Assembly: GCF_024266705.1 (NCBI RefSeq)
Contig: NZ_CP100756.1
Span: 1,240,001 to 1,304,000 of the forward strand
Direction of reading: 5' to 3'
Source of the DNA: Natrinema gelatinilyticum
Lineage (GTDB): Archaea > Halobacteriota > Halobacteria > Halobacteriales > Natrialbaceae
DNA length: 64,000 nt
A program made the position numbers and the translations under genes. This document shows positions 30,951-40,942 of the stretch, one piece after another. The number at the start of each line of letters is the position of its first letter. Position 1 is the first letter of the stretch. The notes beneath the pieces are model-generated. The model worked only from the letters and a program-made list of their open reading frames with translations. It ran no database searches and was not told where the DNA came from.

Positions 30951-33263
30951 TCAGTCGTCGTCCTCGGAGAACACTCGATTTGCGACGGGGTGGTCCGATT
31001 CGCCGACGACGGCTGACGTCTGCTCGCTGACTTTTGCGAACGCATCGACGCCGAAGACGAACGCGCCGAGGATGATCATCACGTCGCCGGGGACGCGCAG
31101 CCAGAAGAGCAACTGAATCAGATCGCTGTTGTAAAACGCCAGGCTCCGCGAGGCGGCGTAGCTCTCGGTGAACGCGACCTCGAGCTGGGCGAAGCCGACC
31201 GGCATCAACGAGAGCAGCGTCATCACGGCGAGGCCGACGTTCAGGAGCCAGAACGACCAGCGGAGCCGACGGCCCGACCAGCGATCCCCCGGCACGGTGA
31301 TTCGAAACATGTAGGTTGCCATGCCGAGCGCGAGGAAGCCGAACGCGCCGAACATCGAGGCGTGGGCGTGTGCGACGGTGAGGTACGTGCCGTGTTCGTA
31401 GTAGTTGATCAGCGGCAGGTTGATGAAAAATCCGAGCACGCCGGCCCCGAGGAAGTTCCAGGCCCCGCTGGCGATGATAAACATGAACGGAAGCGTGTAG
31501 GGGAAGGTCTCGTCGCTCGTCGCGAAGATGCGGTACTGTCCCAGCGCCTCGAAGAGGATCAGGACGAGCGGGATCAACTCGAGCGTCGAGAAGACCGTCC
31601 CGAGCGGGAGCCAGACGTCGGGCTGGCCGACCCACCAGTAGTGATGTGAGACGCCGATGACCCCGGTTCCCATCACGAACAGCGCCTGAAACATGACGGC
31701 TTTCTCAGCCGATTGTCTTCGGAGCAGCCCCATACTGACCAGCGTGACGCCGACGATGGCGACGATGAAGAACTCGAAAGCCCCCTCGACCCACATGTGG
31801 ACGACCCACCAGCGCCAGAATTCCGTCACAACGATACTCGTTTCCGGCGTGTAAAGCATCCCCGCGAGAAACAACAGCCCAATCGAACCGCCCGCATAGA
31901 GGATCATGTGTGCGAGCCCATAGCGCGGTTCCCGATCCAGCAGCGGTTTGAACCCACGCGCGACCAGCACGGCCCAGAAGCCGAAGCCGGCGAGCAGGCC
32001 GAACTGCCAGAGCCGGCCGACTTCGAGGTACTCGAGGCCCTCGTTGCCGATCAGCCACCAGTACCAGCTATCTGTGTCGATGTAGCCGTTCGTGCCGAGC
32101 CAGACGCCGACGAAGCCGCCAACCGTGACGACGACAATCGCACCGAGTAGGCCCGAGACGTACGTCCGCTGACGCGAGGGTTCGTGTCCCGTCAAGAGCG
32201 TCGCGAGAAACAGCCCCGCCGCGAGCCAGAGGGCGGCGATCCAGAGGATGCCCAGATCGAGGTGGTACGTCTTCGCGATCGAGAACGGGAGCCACTGGAG
32301 GATGTCCCTTCCGGCGATCGATTCGATCCCGTAGAAAGCGTCGCGCTCGACGTAATAGTGAGCGAGCACTGCACCGAGTAACGTCTGGGCGATAAACAAC
32401 ACGGCTGCGACCAGGACGAACCAGGTCGCCGCGATTTGGCTCGGGAAGACGTCGATTTCGTCGGGGTCCGGGATGGAGACGAGCGAGGTCTCCGGTTCGG
32501 GAAGGGTGACGGACTTGTACAGCCAGATGCCGATTCCGGCGGCACCGACGAGCAGAATCAGGCTGATCGAACTCCAGACTGCCGTCCCGCCGGTCGGCGT
32601 GTTACCCGCTCCGGGCTGGTACGGCCAGTTGTTCGTGTAACTGTTGTCGGTCCCCGGCCGATCCGCGTGGGAGATCCACGCCGTCCAGAGGGCGAAATCA
32701 GCGAACCGTCTGGCATCAGTTTCGGACTCGATCGCCTCCGCGGGGACGCCACGTTCTCGGCTCCCTTCGTGGTACCGGTCGACGAATTCCTGTCGAACTT
32801 GTTCGTGGGCGTATGCCTCAGCCTCGGAGTGTTCTGGCGCCTCGGGTTCGGTCTCCTCGAGGTCGAGTTCGGCCAGTCGCTCGGCCCCTGCTTGCTCCGC
32901 CGGTTCGAGACGCTCGTAGGCCGTACCGTACCGCTCCTGTGCGTAATAGTCGCGCATATACTGGACCTTCAACTCGAGCGCGCTCGCAGTGTAATCTACG
33001 CCGTAGTAGGCGCCGTTGCCCAGAATCGACCCGTGATTCATCAGCCCGTTGGACTGAAACGTCGCCTTCCCCGCCTGAACGTCGGATTCCGTGACGATCG
33101 GTTCGCCGTCGGGGCCGTCGATCGCATCCGGAATCGGCGGCGACTGCTGCATCGAATACCAGGCACCGACACCCATAATTGCGAGGTTGAAGACGAAAAC
33201 GACCGCGAGGATGCGCGCGAGCGTTCGTCGTCGGACCTCGATGTCGTGAAACTCGAGTCTCAT
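30951..33263 (-). CDS. norB: Quinol-dependent nitric oxide reductase (qNorB/NorZ type)
   Basis: The 770 residues contain a periplasm-facing N-terminal extension with SNGLMNHGSILGNGAYYGVD (to about 230), which is the quinol-type marker. A 12-13-TM catalytic core follows with VVHMWVEGAFEFF (FeB His and the essential Glu), GVSHHYWWVG (FeB His pair) and HAHASMFGAFGF (haem ligands). It reduces 2 NO to N2O using quinol. The start at 33263 is supported by GGTGATC 3 nt upstream. It stands alone; no nitrite reductase is near. Confidence 0.93.
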   Translation of the reverse strand: MRLEFHDIEVRRRTLARILAVVFVFNLAIMGVGAWYSMQQSPPIPDAIDGPDGEPIVTESDVQAGKATFQSNGLMNHGSILGNGAYYGVDYTASALELKVQYMRDYYAQERYGTAYERLEPAEQAGAERLAELDLEETEPEAPEHSEAEAYAHEQVRQEFVDRYHEGSRERGVPAEAIESETDARRFADFALWTAWISHADRPGTDNSYTNNWPYQPGAGNTPTGGTAVWSSISLILLVGAAGIGIWLYKSVTLPEPETSLVSIPDPDEIDVFPSQIAATWFVLVAAVLFIAQTLLGAVLAHYYVERDAFYGIESIAGRDILQWLPFSIAKTYHLDLGILWIAALWLAAGLFLATLLTGHEPSRQRTYVSGLLGAIVVVTVGGFVGVWLGTNGYIDTDSWYWWLIGNEGLEYLEVGRLWQFGLLAGFGFWAVLVARGFKPLLDREPRYGLAHMILYAGGSIGLLFLAGMLYTPETSIVVTEFWRWWVVHMWVEGAFEFFIVAIVGVTLVSMGLLRRQSAEKAVMFQALFVMGTGVIGVSHHYWWVGQPDVWLPLGTVFSTLELIPLVLILFEALGQYRIFATSDETFPYTLPFMFIIASGAWNFLGAGVLGFFINLPLINYYEHGTYLTVAHAHASMFGAFGFLALGMATYMFRITVPGDRWSGRRLRWSFWLLNVGLAVMTLLSLMPVGFAQLEVAFTESYAASRSLAFYNSDLIQLLFWLRVPGDVMIILGAFVFGVDAFAKVSEQTSAVVGESDHPVANRVFSEDDD

Positions 33264-33476
33264 GGCGATCACCAGTAGGGAGGAATGTGTCACCATATTT
33301 CACACGAGTTCGTTTAGTCGTTGGGGCGGTACGACCGGCTGTAACCAGTTGACGGAGGAGTCTCGGGGCAGTGGCCATCGGTATCGGCGAGCCCATCCCC
33401 ACCTCCAGGACGAGACGATGACGTGGCCCGGCTGTCGCTGTATTTCCACTCGAAGGGGTAGCGTGTCGCGTTGGCG

Positions 33477-33486
33477 GATATATTAG
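33477..33486 (+). promoter_or_regulatory. TATA box of the SDR gene
   Basis: GATATATTAG lies about 26-35 bp before the ATG at 33512. The intergenic region with norB (33264-33511) must hold both divergent promoters. Confidence 0.5.
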
Positions 33487-33511
33487 TATCGTGAGTGTAT
33501 GACACTAGCTG

Positions 33512-34378
33512 ATGATCGACAAGCCAGACCTGACAGGGCAGACGGCATTTATCACCGGAACGACACGGGGGATCGGAAAGCAACTTGCGCTCGCGCTCGC
33601 CGAACAGGGGTGTAATATCGTCTCGACGGGGAAGACGGTCGACGATTCGGATTCCGATCTGGACGGAACGATCCACAAAACGGCCGACGCGTGCGCCGAG
33701 AAGGGCGTCGATACGCACGCCGTTCAGTTGAACGTACGAAACGAAGACGAAATCGACGCGGCCATCGAAGAGGCGATCGACGAACTGGGCGACATCAACA
33801 TCGTCATCAACAACGCCTCGGCCATCCAGCTCGAGTCCGTCGAAGAGATGCCGGCCGACCGGTACGACCTCATGAACGAGGTCAACGTGCGCGGCACCTA
33901 CCTCGTCTCCCGAGGCTTCATCGATCACCTCAAGGGGGTCGAGAAGGACGCCTGGATCCTGACGAACGCACCGCCGGCGAAGATCGATCGTGCGCCGGGA
34001 AGTGCCGCCTACTCTTGGTCGAAAATGGGCATGTCCTTCATCACCCTGTCGGTGGCCCAGGAACTGGCCGACTACGACATCGGCTGTAACTCCTTCTGGC
34101 CCGTCACCGCTATTGATACGCGCGCGACGCGGTACTTCGGAATGGGAACCGAAGACGACTGGCGCACGCCGGACATCGTCTCGGACACGGTCCTCGAAAT
34201 ACTCGATCGAGACCCGGCTGAATTCACCGGAAACGTCGTCTACGACGAAGACATCCTTCGCGAGGCCGGTATCGAGGATTTCTCCCAATATAATCTCACC
34301 GACGGTGACCCGGCCCCGCTCTCGGCACAAATCTTCGACCCGGACTATTCGCGACCCGAAGGCGGCGACGAAACCTAG
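33512..34378 (+). CDS. Short-chain dehydrogenase/reductase (HSDL2-like)
   Basis: The 288-residue Rossmann protein has TGTTRGIGKQLALALAEQG, NNASAIQLESVEEM, and the catalytic YSWSK with the preceding Ser (SAAYSWSKMGM). The tail EDILREAGIEDFSQYN resembles HSDL2-like members that act on lipids or acyl compounds. NADP or NAD preference cannot be read with certainty. It is divergent from norB; a link to NO metabolism is not implied. Confidence 0.85.
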   Translation: MIDKPDLTGQTAFITGTTRGIGKQLALALAEQGCNIVSTGKTVDDSDSDLDGTIHKTADACAEKGVDTHAVQLNVRNEDEIDAAIEEAIDELGDINIVINNASAIQLESVEEMPADRYDLMNEVNVRGTYLVSRGFIDHLKGVEKDAWILTNAPPAKIDRAPGSAAYSWSKMGMSFITLSVAQELADYDIGCNSFWPVTAIDTRATRYFGMGTEDDWRTPDIVSDTVLEILDRDPAEFTGNVVYDEDILREAGIEDFSQYNLTDGDPAPLSAQIFDPDYSRPEGGDET

Positions 34379-34691
34379 GGTCCACCCACGACGGGGTAAG
34401 AAACTCAAGACTGCTGCCGGAGCGTCTCTCGAGCGGTGGTGTGGTCAACGGAACGGCTGCGGAGACCCCGAGCCACCGGTCGTTCGAGTCGAGTCCAGTG
34501 TCAGGTCGAACCCAGGAACAACCAGCAACGGCAATCAGCCAGCGTCGAAGACCAGCCGATCACGAGCAGTGTGGATCTCGAGGCCAGCACGGTATTCGCC
34601 GGCCCGGCGTCGAACCTTCGCCGCCGCAATCACTGTCCACCGCCCACCCCCTGTCCGGCGAGACGTATTCGAACGACGACGCACAACCGAG

Positions 34692-35984
34692 CTACCGCTC
34701 GAGGACGATGACGTATCTAACCTCCACCGTAACAGGGGAGTCGGCGTGACTGCCGATCCGCTCGTCGAGGACGGTGGCCAGTTCGGGCGGCGACCCGTCC
34801 GGTGGGCCGCCGATCGTCACGATCACCCGCTCCGGATTTCGGAACGGGTAGTCGGCCCCCATCACGACCTCGAGCTCGAGTAACTGGAATTCCTCGTATT
34901 CATCCTGTGCGAGGACCGCCCGTACTTCCTCACGGGCGTCCTGTTCGAAGGTACTCGCTTCGTAGGAGGCGTAGGTGATCCCGCCGAGAAACACCGCGAA
35001 GACGAGTACGATGACGACGAGTCCGACGATCCGGTGACGGAGTCGTCGTTCCGCTTCGCCGAGCTGGAACAGGTTCTCCGGCCGATAGCCGGCGTACCAC
35101 AGCGTCAACAGCCCGGCCAGGTTCACCGAGAGGAGGTTGACGAGAACGAGAACTGTCGCACCGATCGCGGCCGACGGCTGACCCCACGCGAGCGAGATTC
35201 CCGCGACGCCGGCAGGCGGGATCAGCGCTGCTGCGATCATGACGCCGACGAGCGCGACGGAGGTTCCAGTCGCGATGCTGACGACGCCCGCGACGCCCGC
35301 GCCGAGTGCGATTGCGAGCGAGAGCAGATCCGGTGCGAGCCGCTCCGAAATTTCACCGACGTTAGAGAGCACGAGCCCCGGTGGGACGATGTTTGTCATC
35401 CGAACGAGCAGCGCGAAGATTGCAGCGGCCCCGATGGCGAGGACCACGCCGATGATCTGGAACGAGACGCTCTCAGCAAACATCTCCTCGTCGTCGAGCA
35501 CCGTCCCAACACTGGCACCCAGCGCCGGCCCGATCAGCGGCGCGATCACCATCGAACCCACGACGACCGCGGGCGAATCCAACAGGAGACCCGCGGTCGC
35601 GACGATGGCGCTGATGACCGTCATCACCGTGTAGACGGGAAACGTCGGCGTCAGATCCTCGGCCTCGGCCTGTAACTCGTGGCGCGAGATGCGATCCGAC
35701 TCGACGTTTCCGTCCTCGTACTCCTCACGCAAGGCCTGGAATCGCCGCGATACGACCGTCTCCGCATCGATGACGACCGTGTAGGCGTCCTCGTCGATCC
35801 CTGCGTCCTGTAACTCGTCTAAGACCGGTTCGACGGCCGCATCTGGCAGCGGAAAGTAGACGACCGCCATGTACTCTCGACGGCTGCTTTCGTCGGTCAA
35901 GACGTAGTCGATCTTCCGCTCGTCGAGCGTCTCGAGGATCGTCTCCCGCTTGCCCATCGGCACCGTCAGCTGTACGAGCCGCAC
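34692..35984 (-). CDS. DUF389 (TIGR00341) membrane protein, second copy
   Basis: The 430 residues follow the same plan as the protein at 7482-8903: N-terminal cytoplasmic domain (MRLVQLTVPMGKRETILETL), seven to eight TM helices with LLDSPAVVVGSMVIAPLIGP and AALIPPAGVAGISLAWGQP, and a C-terminal soluble domain. Sequence identity in the TM core is clear but far from complete, so these are ancient paralogues. The substrate is unknown. The upstream gap 34379-34691 has no supported gene. Confidence 0.85.
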   Translation of the reverse strand: MRLVQLTVPMGKRETILETLDERKIDYVLTDESSRREYMAVVYFPLPDAAVEPVLDELQDAGIDEDAYTVVIDAETVVSRRFQALREEYEDGNVESDRISRHELQAEAEDLTPTFPVYTVMTVISAIVATAGLLLDSPAVVVGSMVIAPLIGPALGASVGTVLDDEEMFAESVSFQIIGVVLAIGAAAIFALLVRMTNIVPPGLVLSNVGEISERLAPDLLSLAIALGAGVAGVVSIATGTSVALVGVMIAAALIPPAGVAGISLAWGQPSAAIGATVLVLVNLLSVNLAGLLTLWYAGYRPENLFQLGEAERRLRHRIVGLVVIVLVFAVFLGGITYASYEASTFEQDAREEVRAVLAQDEYEEFQLLELEVVMGADYPFRNPERVIVTIGGPPDGSPPELATVLDERIGSHADSPVTVEVRYVIVLER

Positions 35985-36108
35985 ATCGAAGGCTGAGGCG
36001 CTCAGGGATCATAACTCCGGGGCATCCTCCACCACGATCGGTCGATGCCGATCCGAACCGCCCGCGTCGTTCCGTCGTTTTCTTGTATTAACCACCGAGA
36101 ATAGGGAT

Positions 36109-36582
36109 ATGATCCGTCGTTTCGCCTCGGTGTTCGGCACGATCGTACTAGTATTCGCCGTCGGCCTTCTCGTGATTTTCGGGCGCTACGGGCTCGTTGA
36201 TCCCATCACGGCCGCAGTCATCGGTGGTCTCGTCCTCGCAGCACTGCTGTCGATCATCGGCAGCGTCGCGGATTCGATCGCCATTGGCCGACGGGCCATC
36301 CCGTGGAACGTCCTCGTCGGAACAGCGAACATCGTCCTCTCGGTCGCCGTCGTTCTCCTGTGGATTCGGACCGCCGTCATCACCAACGACGTGAGCTCGT
36401 GGCTCGTCGCCGCGGCGATGCTCACGAGCGGCATCTCGGTCTCCTGGCAGGGGAGCCAGATCGCCCGGAACAGCCACCACGTCGACCTCAATCCGGCCCC
36501 CTCGAGCCGCCGATTCGTCACCATCACCTTGCTCCTCGCAGGGTCGGTCGGCATTGGCTTGTTCGCGGTGGCGAGTATGTAG
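36109..36582 (+). CDS. Hypothetical four-TM membrane protein
   Basis: The 157 residues carry TM helices at about 8-28, 34-54, 67-87 and 130-155. A conserved-looking loop VSWQGSQIARNSHHVDL resembles the post-S6 segment IPWQGSKIVREW of the K+ channel at 587-1426. There is no pore signature. It is divergent from DUF389 with 124 bp between. Confidence 0.55.
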   Translation: MIRRFASVFGTIVLVFAVGLLVIFGRYGLVDPITAAVIGGLVLAALLSIIGSVADSIAIGRRAIPWNVLVGTANIVLSVAVVLLWIRTAVITNDVSSWLVAAAMLTSGISVSWQGSQIARNSHHVDLNPAPSSRRFVTITLLLAGSVGIGLFAVASM

Positions 36583-36697
36583 CGGTTCCGTCGCGCGGAA
36601 ACGATATCGATCAGGATACGGGAGTGGGACTGCCCAGCGCGCGGTAGCGACCGGCGAGCGGCCGCGGGATCGACCGGCGACGGGACCCCTTCAGTGC

Positions 36698-36707
36698 GTA
36701 TAAGCCA
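36698..36707 (+). promoter_or_regulatory. TATA box of engB
   Basis: GCGTATAAGC lies about 22-31 bp before the ATG at 36729. It is a typical haloarchaeal leaderless promoter. Confidence 0.5.
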
Positions 36708-36728
36708 CCGAGACGACTACACGAACGC

Positions 36729-37346
36729 ATGTTCGATACGCGCCCCGACCGCGAGGCCGAAGTCGTTCTCGTCGGCCGCTCGAACGTGGGGAAATCGACG
36801 CTCATGCGCGAACTGACCGGCCACAGCTTCGACACGGGTAGCAAACCCGGCGTCACACGCTCGCCGAACCACTACGACTGGGCGTCCGAAGACTTCGTCA
36901 TCACCGATCTCCCCGGGTTCGGCTTCATGAGCGGCGTCGACGAGGATCATCGCGAACAGATCAAGACCGACATCGTTCGGTATCTCGAGGAGTACGCCGA
37001 GAACGTCCTCGTGGCGATCCTCGTCGTCGACGGAAAGAGCGTCATCGACATCATCGACCGTCACTCCGGTCCCGACGAAATTCCCTACGACGTCGAGATG
37101 TTTCACTTCCTTCGGGACCTCGGAATTCCAACGGTCGTCGCCGTCAACAAGATGGACAAAGTCGACGACAGGGACGACCGACTCGACGAACTCTGCGACC
37201 GGCTCGGACTGTTGCCACCCTGGAAGCAGTGGCAGGAGACCATCGCCCCCATCAGCGCGAAAAAGGGCCAGCTCGGTCCGCTGAACGAAGCCGTCCGGTC
37301 ACACCTTCACGAGCAGAACAGAGACGATCTGTTCAAATTCTTCTGA
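36729..37346 (+). CDS. engB: GTP-binding protein EngB
   Basis: The 205-residue TRAFAC GTPase has G1 [16 protein letters not shown]2 [14 protein letters not shown]3 DLPGFGF and G4 NKMDKVD, with the SAKKG loop (G5) near 182. EngB is a ribosome-assembly GTPase. [19 protein letters not shown] gives an N-terminus of normal length. Confidence 0.92.
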   Translation: MFDTRPDREAEVVLVGRSNVGKSTLMRELTGHSFDTGSKPGVTRSPNHYDWASEDFVITDLPGFGFMSGVDEDHREQIKTDIVRYLEEYAENVLVAILVVDGKSVIDIIDRHSGPDEIPYDVEMFHFLRDLGIPTVVAVNKMDKVDDRDDRLDELCDRLGLLPPWKQWQETIAPISAKKGQLGPLNEAVRSHLHEQNRDDLFKFF

Positions 37347-37399
37347 TCTGTCGGATTGTGCCGCCACGTCAGCTGTCACCGTTTGTAACATCGACCGGT

Positions 37400-37681
37400 C
37401 TACGGTTCCGGGCTAACTCCTGTAAGGTTCGAGGCGATCCAGTCGTTCAGTTCCGCTTCGTGGGCGTCCCACACATCGCGGATTCGCTCGTATTCGTCCT
37501 GGGCCGCAGCCTCGCCGCGATAGCGAGCGATCGATTTGAGCCGGGTTTGCATCGCCCTCAGGCAGGCGTCCGTTTCGTCGTGCCAATCATATCCACACTG
37601 GACGAACACGGCGTGCATCAGCGACCACATACCGATTCCGATGCGCTCGTCATCGCCCTGACCGGGCGCCGCTGGGAACAC
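37400..37681 (-). CDS. Hypothetical protein
   Basis: The 93 residues have a helical core (MWSLMHAVFVQCGYDWHDET and YERIRDVWDAHEAELNDWIA) rich in Trp and acidic residues. The proposed GTG start at 37681 is uncertain; an inner ATG at MWSLMH is possible. No family is recognised. It is convergent with engB and co-directional with the dehydrogenase gene. Confidence 0.5.
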   Translation of the reverse strand: MFPAAPGQGDDERIGIGMWSLMHAVFVQCGYDWHDETDACLRAMQTRLKSIARYRGEAAAQDEYERIRDVWDAHEAELNDWIASNLTGVSPEP

Positions 37682-37742
37682 CGCGTCGAACGTCTACACC
37701 AGTCTGTGAACCGAAAGCACTGGTTTCTGATACAGCGGCCGT

Positions 37743-38672
37743 TCAGACGACTCGATTCATCAGATCCTCACCAGTCTCGAGTCGTGAGACGTTCTCGCGG
37801 ACGATATCGCCGACGTCGCGGAAGTAATCCCGCGTGTAGGCCGCACAGTGGGGCGAAACGATCACCTCGTCCATCTCCCACAGCGGCGACTCCTCGGGGA
37901 GCGGCTCCGTTTCGAAGACGTCCAGTGCCGCTCCTGCGAGGTCGTCGGCCTCGAGCGCGTCGATCAACGCCGGTTCGTCGACGACCGAGCCGCGGGCGAC
38001 GTTGACGAAGTACGCGTCGGCTCGCATCGCGGCGAACGCCTCGGCATCGAAAAGGTGATGGGTCTCGTCGGTCAGCGGCACGGTGAGGATTACGAAATCG
38101 GCGTCGCCGATCGCCTCGAGCAGATCGTTGGTCGCGAAGACGTCGTCGAATCCGGGAACCGGGTCGGCGGACCGGTGGACGCCGGTCACGCGAACGCCGA
38201 GCCCACCGAGCGTTTCCGCGACGCCCTCGCCGAGAGTCCCAGTGCCGACGACGCAGGCCGTCGTGCCCGGGAGCGTAAATGCCTCGTCCCACTCGGGACG
38301 GTCCCATCGCCGCGCCTGCTGGTTCGCGACGTGATCGTGCAACCGCCGGGCGAACATGAGCAGGTAGCCCGCGACCATCTCGCCGACGGTCCGGTCGTGA
38401 ATCCCCGTACTGTTCGTGAGAACGACGTCGTGTTCCTCAAGCGTGTCGAACGAGAAGCGATCGACGCCCGCCTGCGTCGAGTGAATCCAGTGCAGATCGA
38501 GAAATGCCTCGCGGTCCTCGTGGGTGACGACCGCGTCGCACGCGGCGATTTCGTCGTCACCGATCACCGTGACTTCCATCGGTAAATCTGCGAGGTACTC
38601 GACGAGTTTCTCCGGCGGAAAGATGCTGCTGACGGTTTCGTGGACGCCGATTCGCTCGAGTTCGAACTGCAT
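37743..38672 (-). CDS. D-isomer specific 2-hydroxyacid dehydrogenase
   Basis: The 309 residues include the NAD-binding motif VVGTGTLGEGVAETLGGLGV, FVNVARGSVVDEPALIDAL, catalytic Arg/Glu/His positions (NVARG, DVFETEPLPEESPLWEMD, SPHCAAY) and DRTVGEMVAGYLL. Reaction: NAD(P)-linked reduction of a 2-oxoacid. Start at MQFELERIG; an ATG 24 bp upstream is less likely. Confidence 0.9.
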   Translation of the reverse strand: MQFELERIGVHETVSSIFPPEKLVEYLADLPMEVTVIGDDEIAACDAVVTHEDREAFLDLHWIHSTQAGVDRFSFDTLEEHDVVLTNSTGIHDRTVGEMVAGYLLMFARRLHDHVANQQARRWDRPEWDEAFTLPGTTACVVGTGTLGEGVAETLGGLGVRVTGVHRSADPVPGFDDVFATNDLLEAIGDADFVILTVPLTDETHHLFDAEAFAAMRADAYFVNVARGSVVDEPALIDALEADDLAGAALDVFETEPLPEESPLWEMDEVIVSPHCAAYTRDYFRDVGDIVRENVSRLETGEDLMNRVV

Positions 38673-38889
38673 GACGGTCGCTACAGAGGGCCCCAAATTG
38701 AAGGTTTCTACCTCGGCAGATACCTCCCGAGTCCCCGTCGAAGTGGCGGCTCGGGGAAAATCCTCGTCACAAGGGGCTCAGAGGGGGTAACTCTTCGTCA
38801 CAGCCGCCGTGTGTCCCTACTCCCTCGAGGGGTTTCGGTCTGTCGTTCCGGCGCCGTCGCTCCGCAGTCGACGCGCGCCGTCGGTCCCG

Positions 38890-40266
38890 TTACTTGCGCC
38901 ACTTCTCTAGCCCGCGCAGTTCCTCAGCCACCGCATCGATATCGGTCGGATCGAGCGTGCCGTGCTCTGTCACTATCTCGGTGACGCAATCGGCGGACGT
39001 CACGTCGAAGGTCGGGTTGAGTACGTCGATGGGAGCGTCGCCGTCGTAGACCGCGGCCCGGTCGCCTGACTCGAGGTTCACGACCTCGCGGGTCGAAATC
39101 TTGTCCGTGGCGGCCACGACCGATACTGGTGTCCCCTCGCGGTCGGCGGCGATCGAAAGCGCCCGCGTCCCGGTCTTGTTCACGACGGACCCGTCGGGCA
39201 GGACGGTATCCGCACCGACGACGACGCGGTCGACCTCCTCGGTCGCGAGGACGTGGGCGGCTGCTGCATCGGTATGGACCGTCACGGTGCTGTCGGTCGT
39301 TTCGGCCAGTCGTTCCGCGACGTCGATGCCCTCGCGAGCAGGCCGCGATTCCGCCACGTACGCGCGCGACGGATCTCCCTTACGCATCGCGTCGAGGACC
39401 GTTCCCGACCGCGAGAGCGTCGCGACGCTCCCCTCGAGGCACTCGGCCGCGTTGGTCGCGGCGTCCTCGTCGGCCGCCAGCGCGCGGTCGATCCCCGAGA
39501 GAGAGGCCTCGAGGATCTCGGGCGCGCCCGCATCCGGCCCGTCAGCGGTCGCCATCACCCGATTGACGCGATTGCGGAGGACCGCCATCGACGGCCGTGC
39601 CTCGAGCAATCGTCGGGCCAGTTCGGCGAGTTCCTCCCACTCGCTCTCGGGATCACGGGGTCCCCGTTCGTCGCCCCGAGTCGACGTCGTCGTCTCGCCC
39701 CGGGCTCGTTCTGCGACGAGCAATCCAGCTCGATCGCGCAGCACCTCGAGCGCGCGCACGGAGAGAGACGCTGCGCCGTGTTCGTCGTCGGCCGTGATCG
39801 ACCGAACGGTGGGCGCGACGCGCTCGTAGGCGGTCCAGAGCTTCGGCACCGTCTCCCGGTCCCCGACTGCATCCAGCAGTTCCGTCGGCGGGACCCACTC
39901 GAAGTCGTCGTGCTCCTCGCTCAGATCGATCTCGCGAGTCTTGCAGTCGACGAGGTACGGATGGACGACCCACTCTCGTGCGAGCGTCGGGTCCTCGAAC
40001 TCGACCGGGCGTCCGGATCGAACGAGCGAGACGGCGTCGGGCTCGAGCCCCGTTTCCTCGCGGATTTCGACGAGGACTTGCTCGTCCGGCCGTCCTTCTG
40101 CGAATCCGGACACGCCGCCCCACTGGCCCGTGTAGGTCCCGACCGAATCGCTGCGACACAGCAGCAACACCGCGGCGCGATTTCGAAGGAATGCGGTGAC
40201 GACGTGACTCGGTCCCGACTCGTCGCTCTCGTTCCCATCGCGACCCGCGCCTGGTGTGTCGCTCAT
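38890..40266 (-). CDS. Nudix domain fused to eIF2B-alpha/R15P-isomerase-like domain
   Basis: The 458 residues have an N-terminal Nudix domain (about 20-150; GGVSGFAEGRPDEQVLVEIR and EETG) and a Rossmann-like eIF2B-alpha/beta/delta domain (about 215-458). In the second, ADTVLPDGSVVNKTGT keeps the catalytic Asp loop of ribose 1,5-bisphosphate isomerase, but the Cys-containing HCNTG segment is replaced by LSRSGT. The enzyme may not isomerise sugar phosphates, or may use another residue. A link of sugar-phosphate and nucleotide turnover is plausible. Confidence 0.8.
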   Translation of the reverse strand: MSDTPGAGRDGNESDESGPSHVVTAFLRNRAAVLLLCRSDSVGTYTGQWGGVSGFAEGRPDEQVLVEIREETGLEPDAVSLVRSGRPVEFEDPTLAREWVVHPYLVDCKTREIDLSEEHDDFEWVPPTELLDAVGDRETVPKLWTAYERVAPTVRSITADDEHGAASLSVRALEVLRDRAGLLVAERARGETTTSTRGDERGPRDPESEWEELAELARRLLEARPSMAVLRNRVNRVMATADGPDAGAPEILEASLSGIDRALAADEDAATNAAECLEGSVATLSRSGTVLDAMRKGDPSRAYVAESRPAREGIDVAERLAETTDSTVTVHTDAAAAHVLATEEVDRVVVGADTVLPDGSVVNKTGTRALSIAADREGTPVSVVAATDKISTREVVNLESGDRAAVYDGDAPIDVLNPTFDVTSADCVTEIVTEHGTLDPTDIDAVAEELRGLEKWRK

Positions 40267-40326
40267 ATACGAGGAAACGGCCGCCTGAAGGGAATCGCTT
40301 TCGGGACCAGGTCCCATACTATCGCT

Positions 40327-40827
40327 ATGCAACGAATTGCGATCCTCTCTGATACGCACGTTCCCTCACGCGAACGCGCCGTTCCCGACTGGGTCGTCGC
40401 GGAACTCGAACGGGCCGACCACGTGATCCACGCGGGCGATTTCGACTCGAAGGGAACCTGCGACCGGATCGAATTACTTGCGGAGGGGGAATTGACGGCA
40501 GTTCGCGGGAACACCGATCCGCCGACGATCGAGATTCCCTACATCGACACACTCGAGGTCGATGGGGTGACATTCGCCGTAACCCACGGGTCCGGTTCGC
40601 CGAACGGGTGGGGACGACGGGTCGCGGAGATCGCTCGATCCAGCACATCCGACGACGATCCGGTTGCCGTCGCTGGCCACACACACGAGGTCGTCGACAG
40701 GACCGTCGAAGGGGTTCGAGTGCTGAATCCCGGCAGCGCGACCGGCGCGGCACCGGCCGACCGCGCGACGATGTACGTCGCGACCGTCGAGGACGGGACC
40801 CTGTCGCTCGACCTACGAACCGACTGA
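40327..40827 (+). CDS. YfcE-type metallophosphoesterase
   Basis: The 166 residues contain ILSDTHVPS, HAGDFDS, GNTD, THGSG and VAGHTHEV, the full metal-binding set of the calcineurin-like superfamily. It hydrolyses phosphodiesters. It is divergent from the Nudix-eIF2B gene. Confidence 0.92.
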   Translation: MQRIAILSDTHVPSRERAVPDWVVAELERADHVIHAGDFDSKGTCDRIELLAEGELTAVRGNTDPPTIEIPYIDTLEVDGVTFAVTHGSGSPNGWGRRVAEIARSSTSDDDPVAVAGHTHEVVDRTVEGVRVLNPGSATGAAPADRATMYVATVEDGTLSLDLRTD

Positions 40828-40942
40828 CAGTCGCCGATCGGATCCGATGCCGCCGGCAGTTAGGCCGTGTAGCAACTCAGCGGCCCGTTCTCGGCGACCG
40901 ATACGACCCAGATACAGCGGCGCGAGGTACCAACCGGACGGC

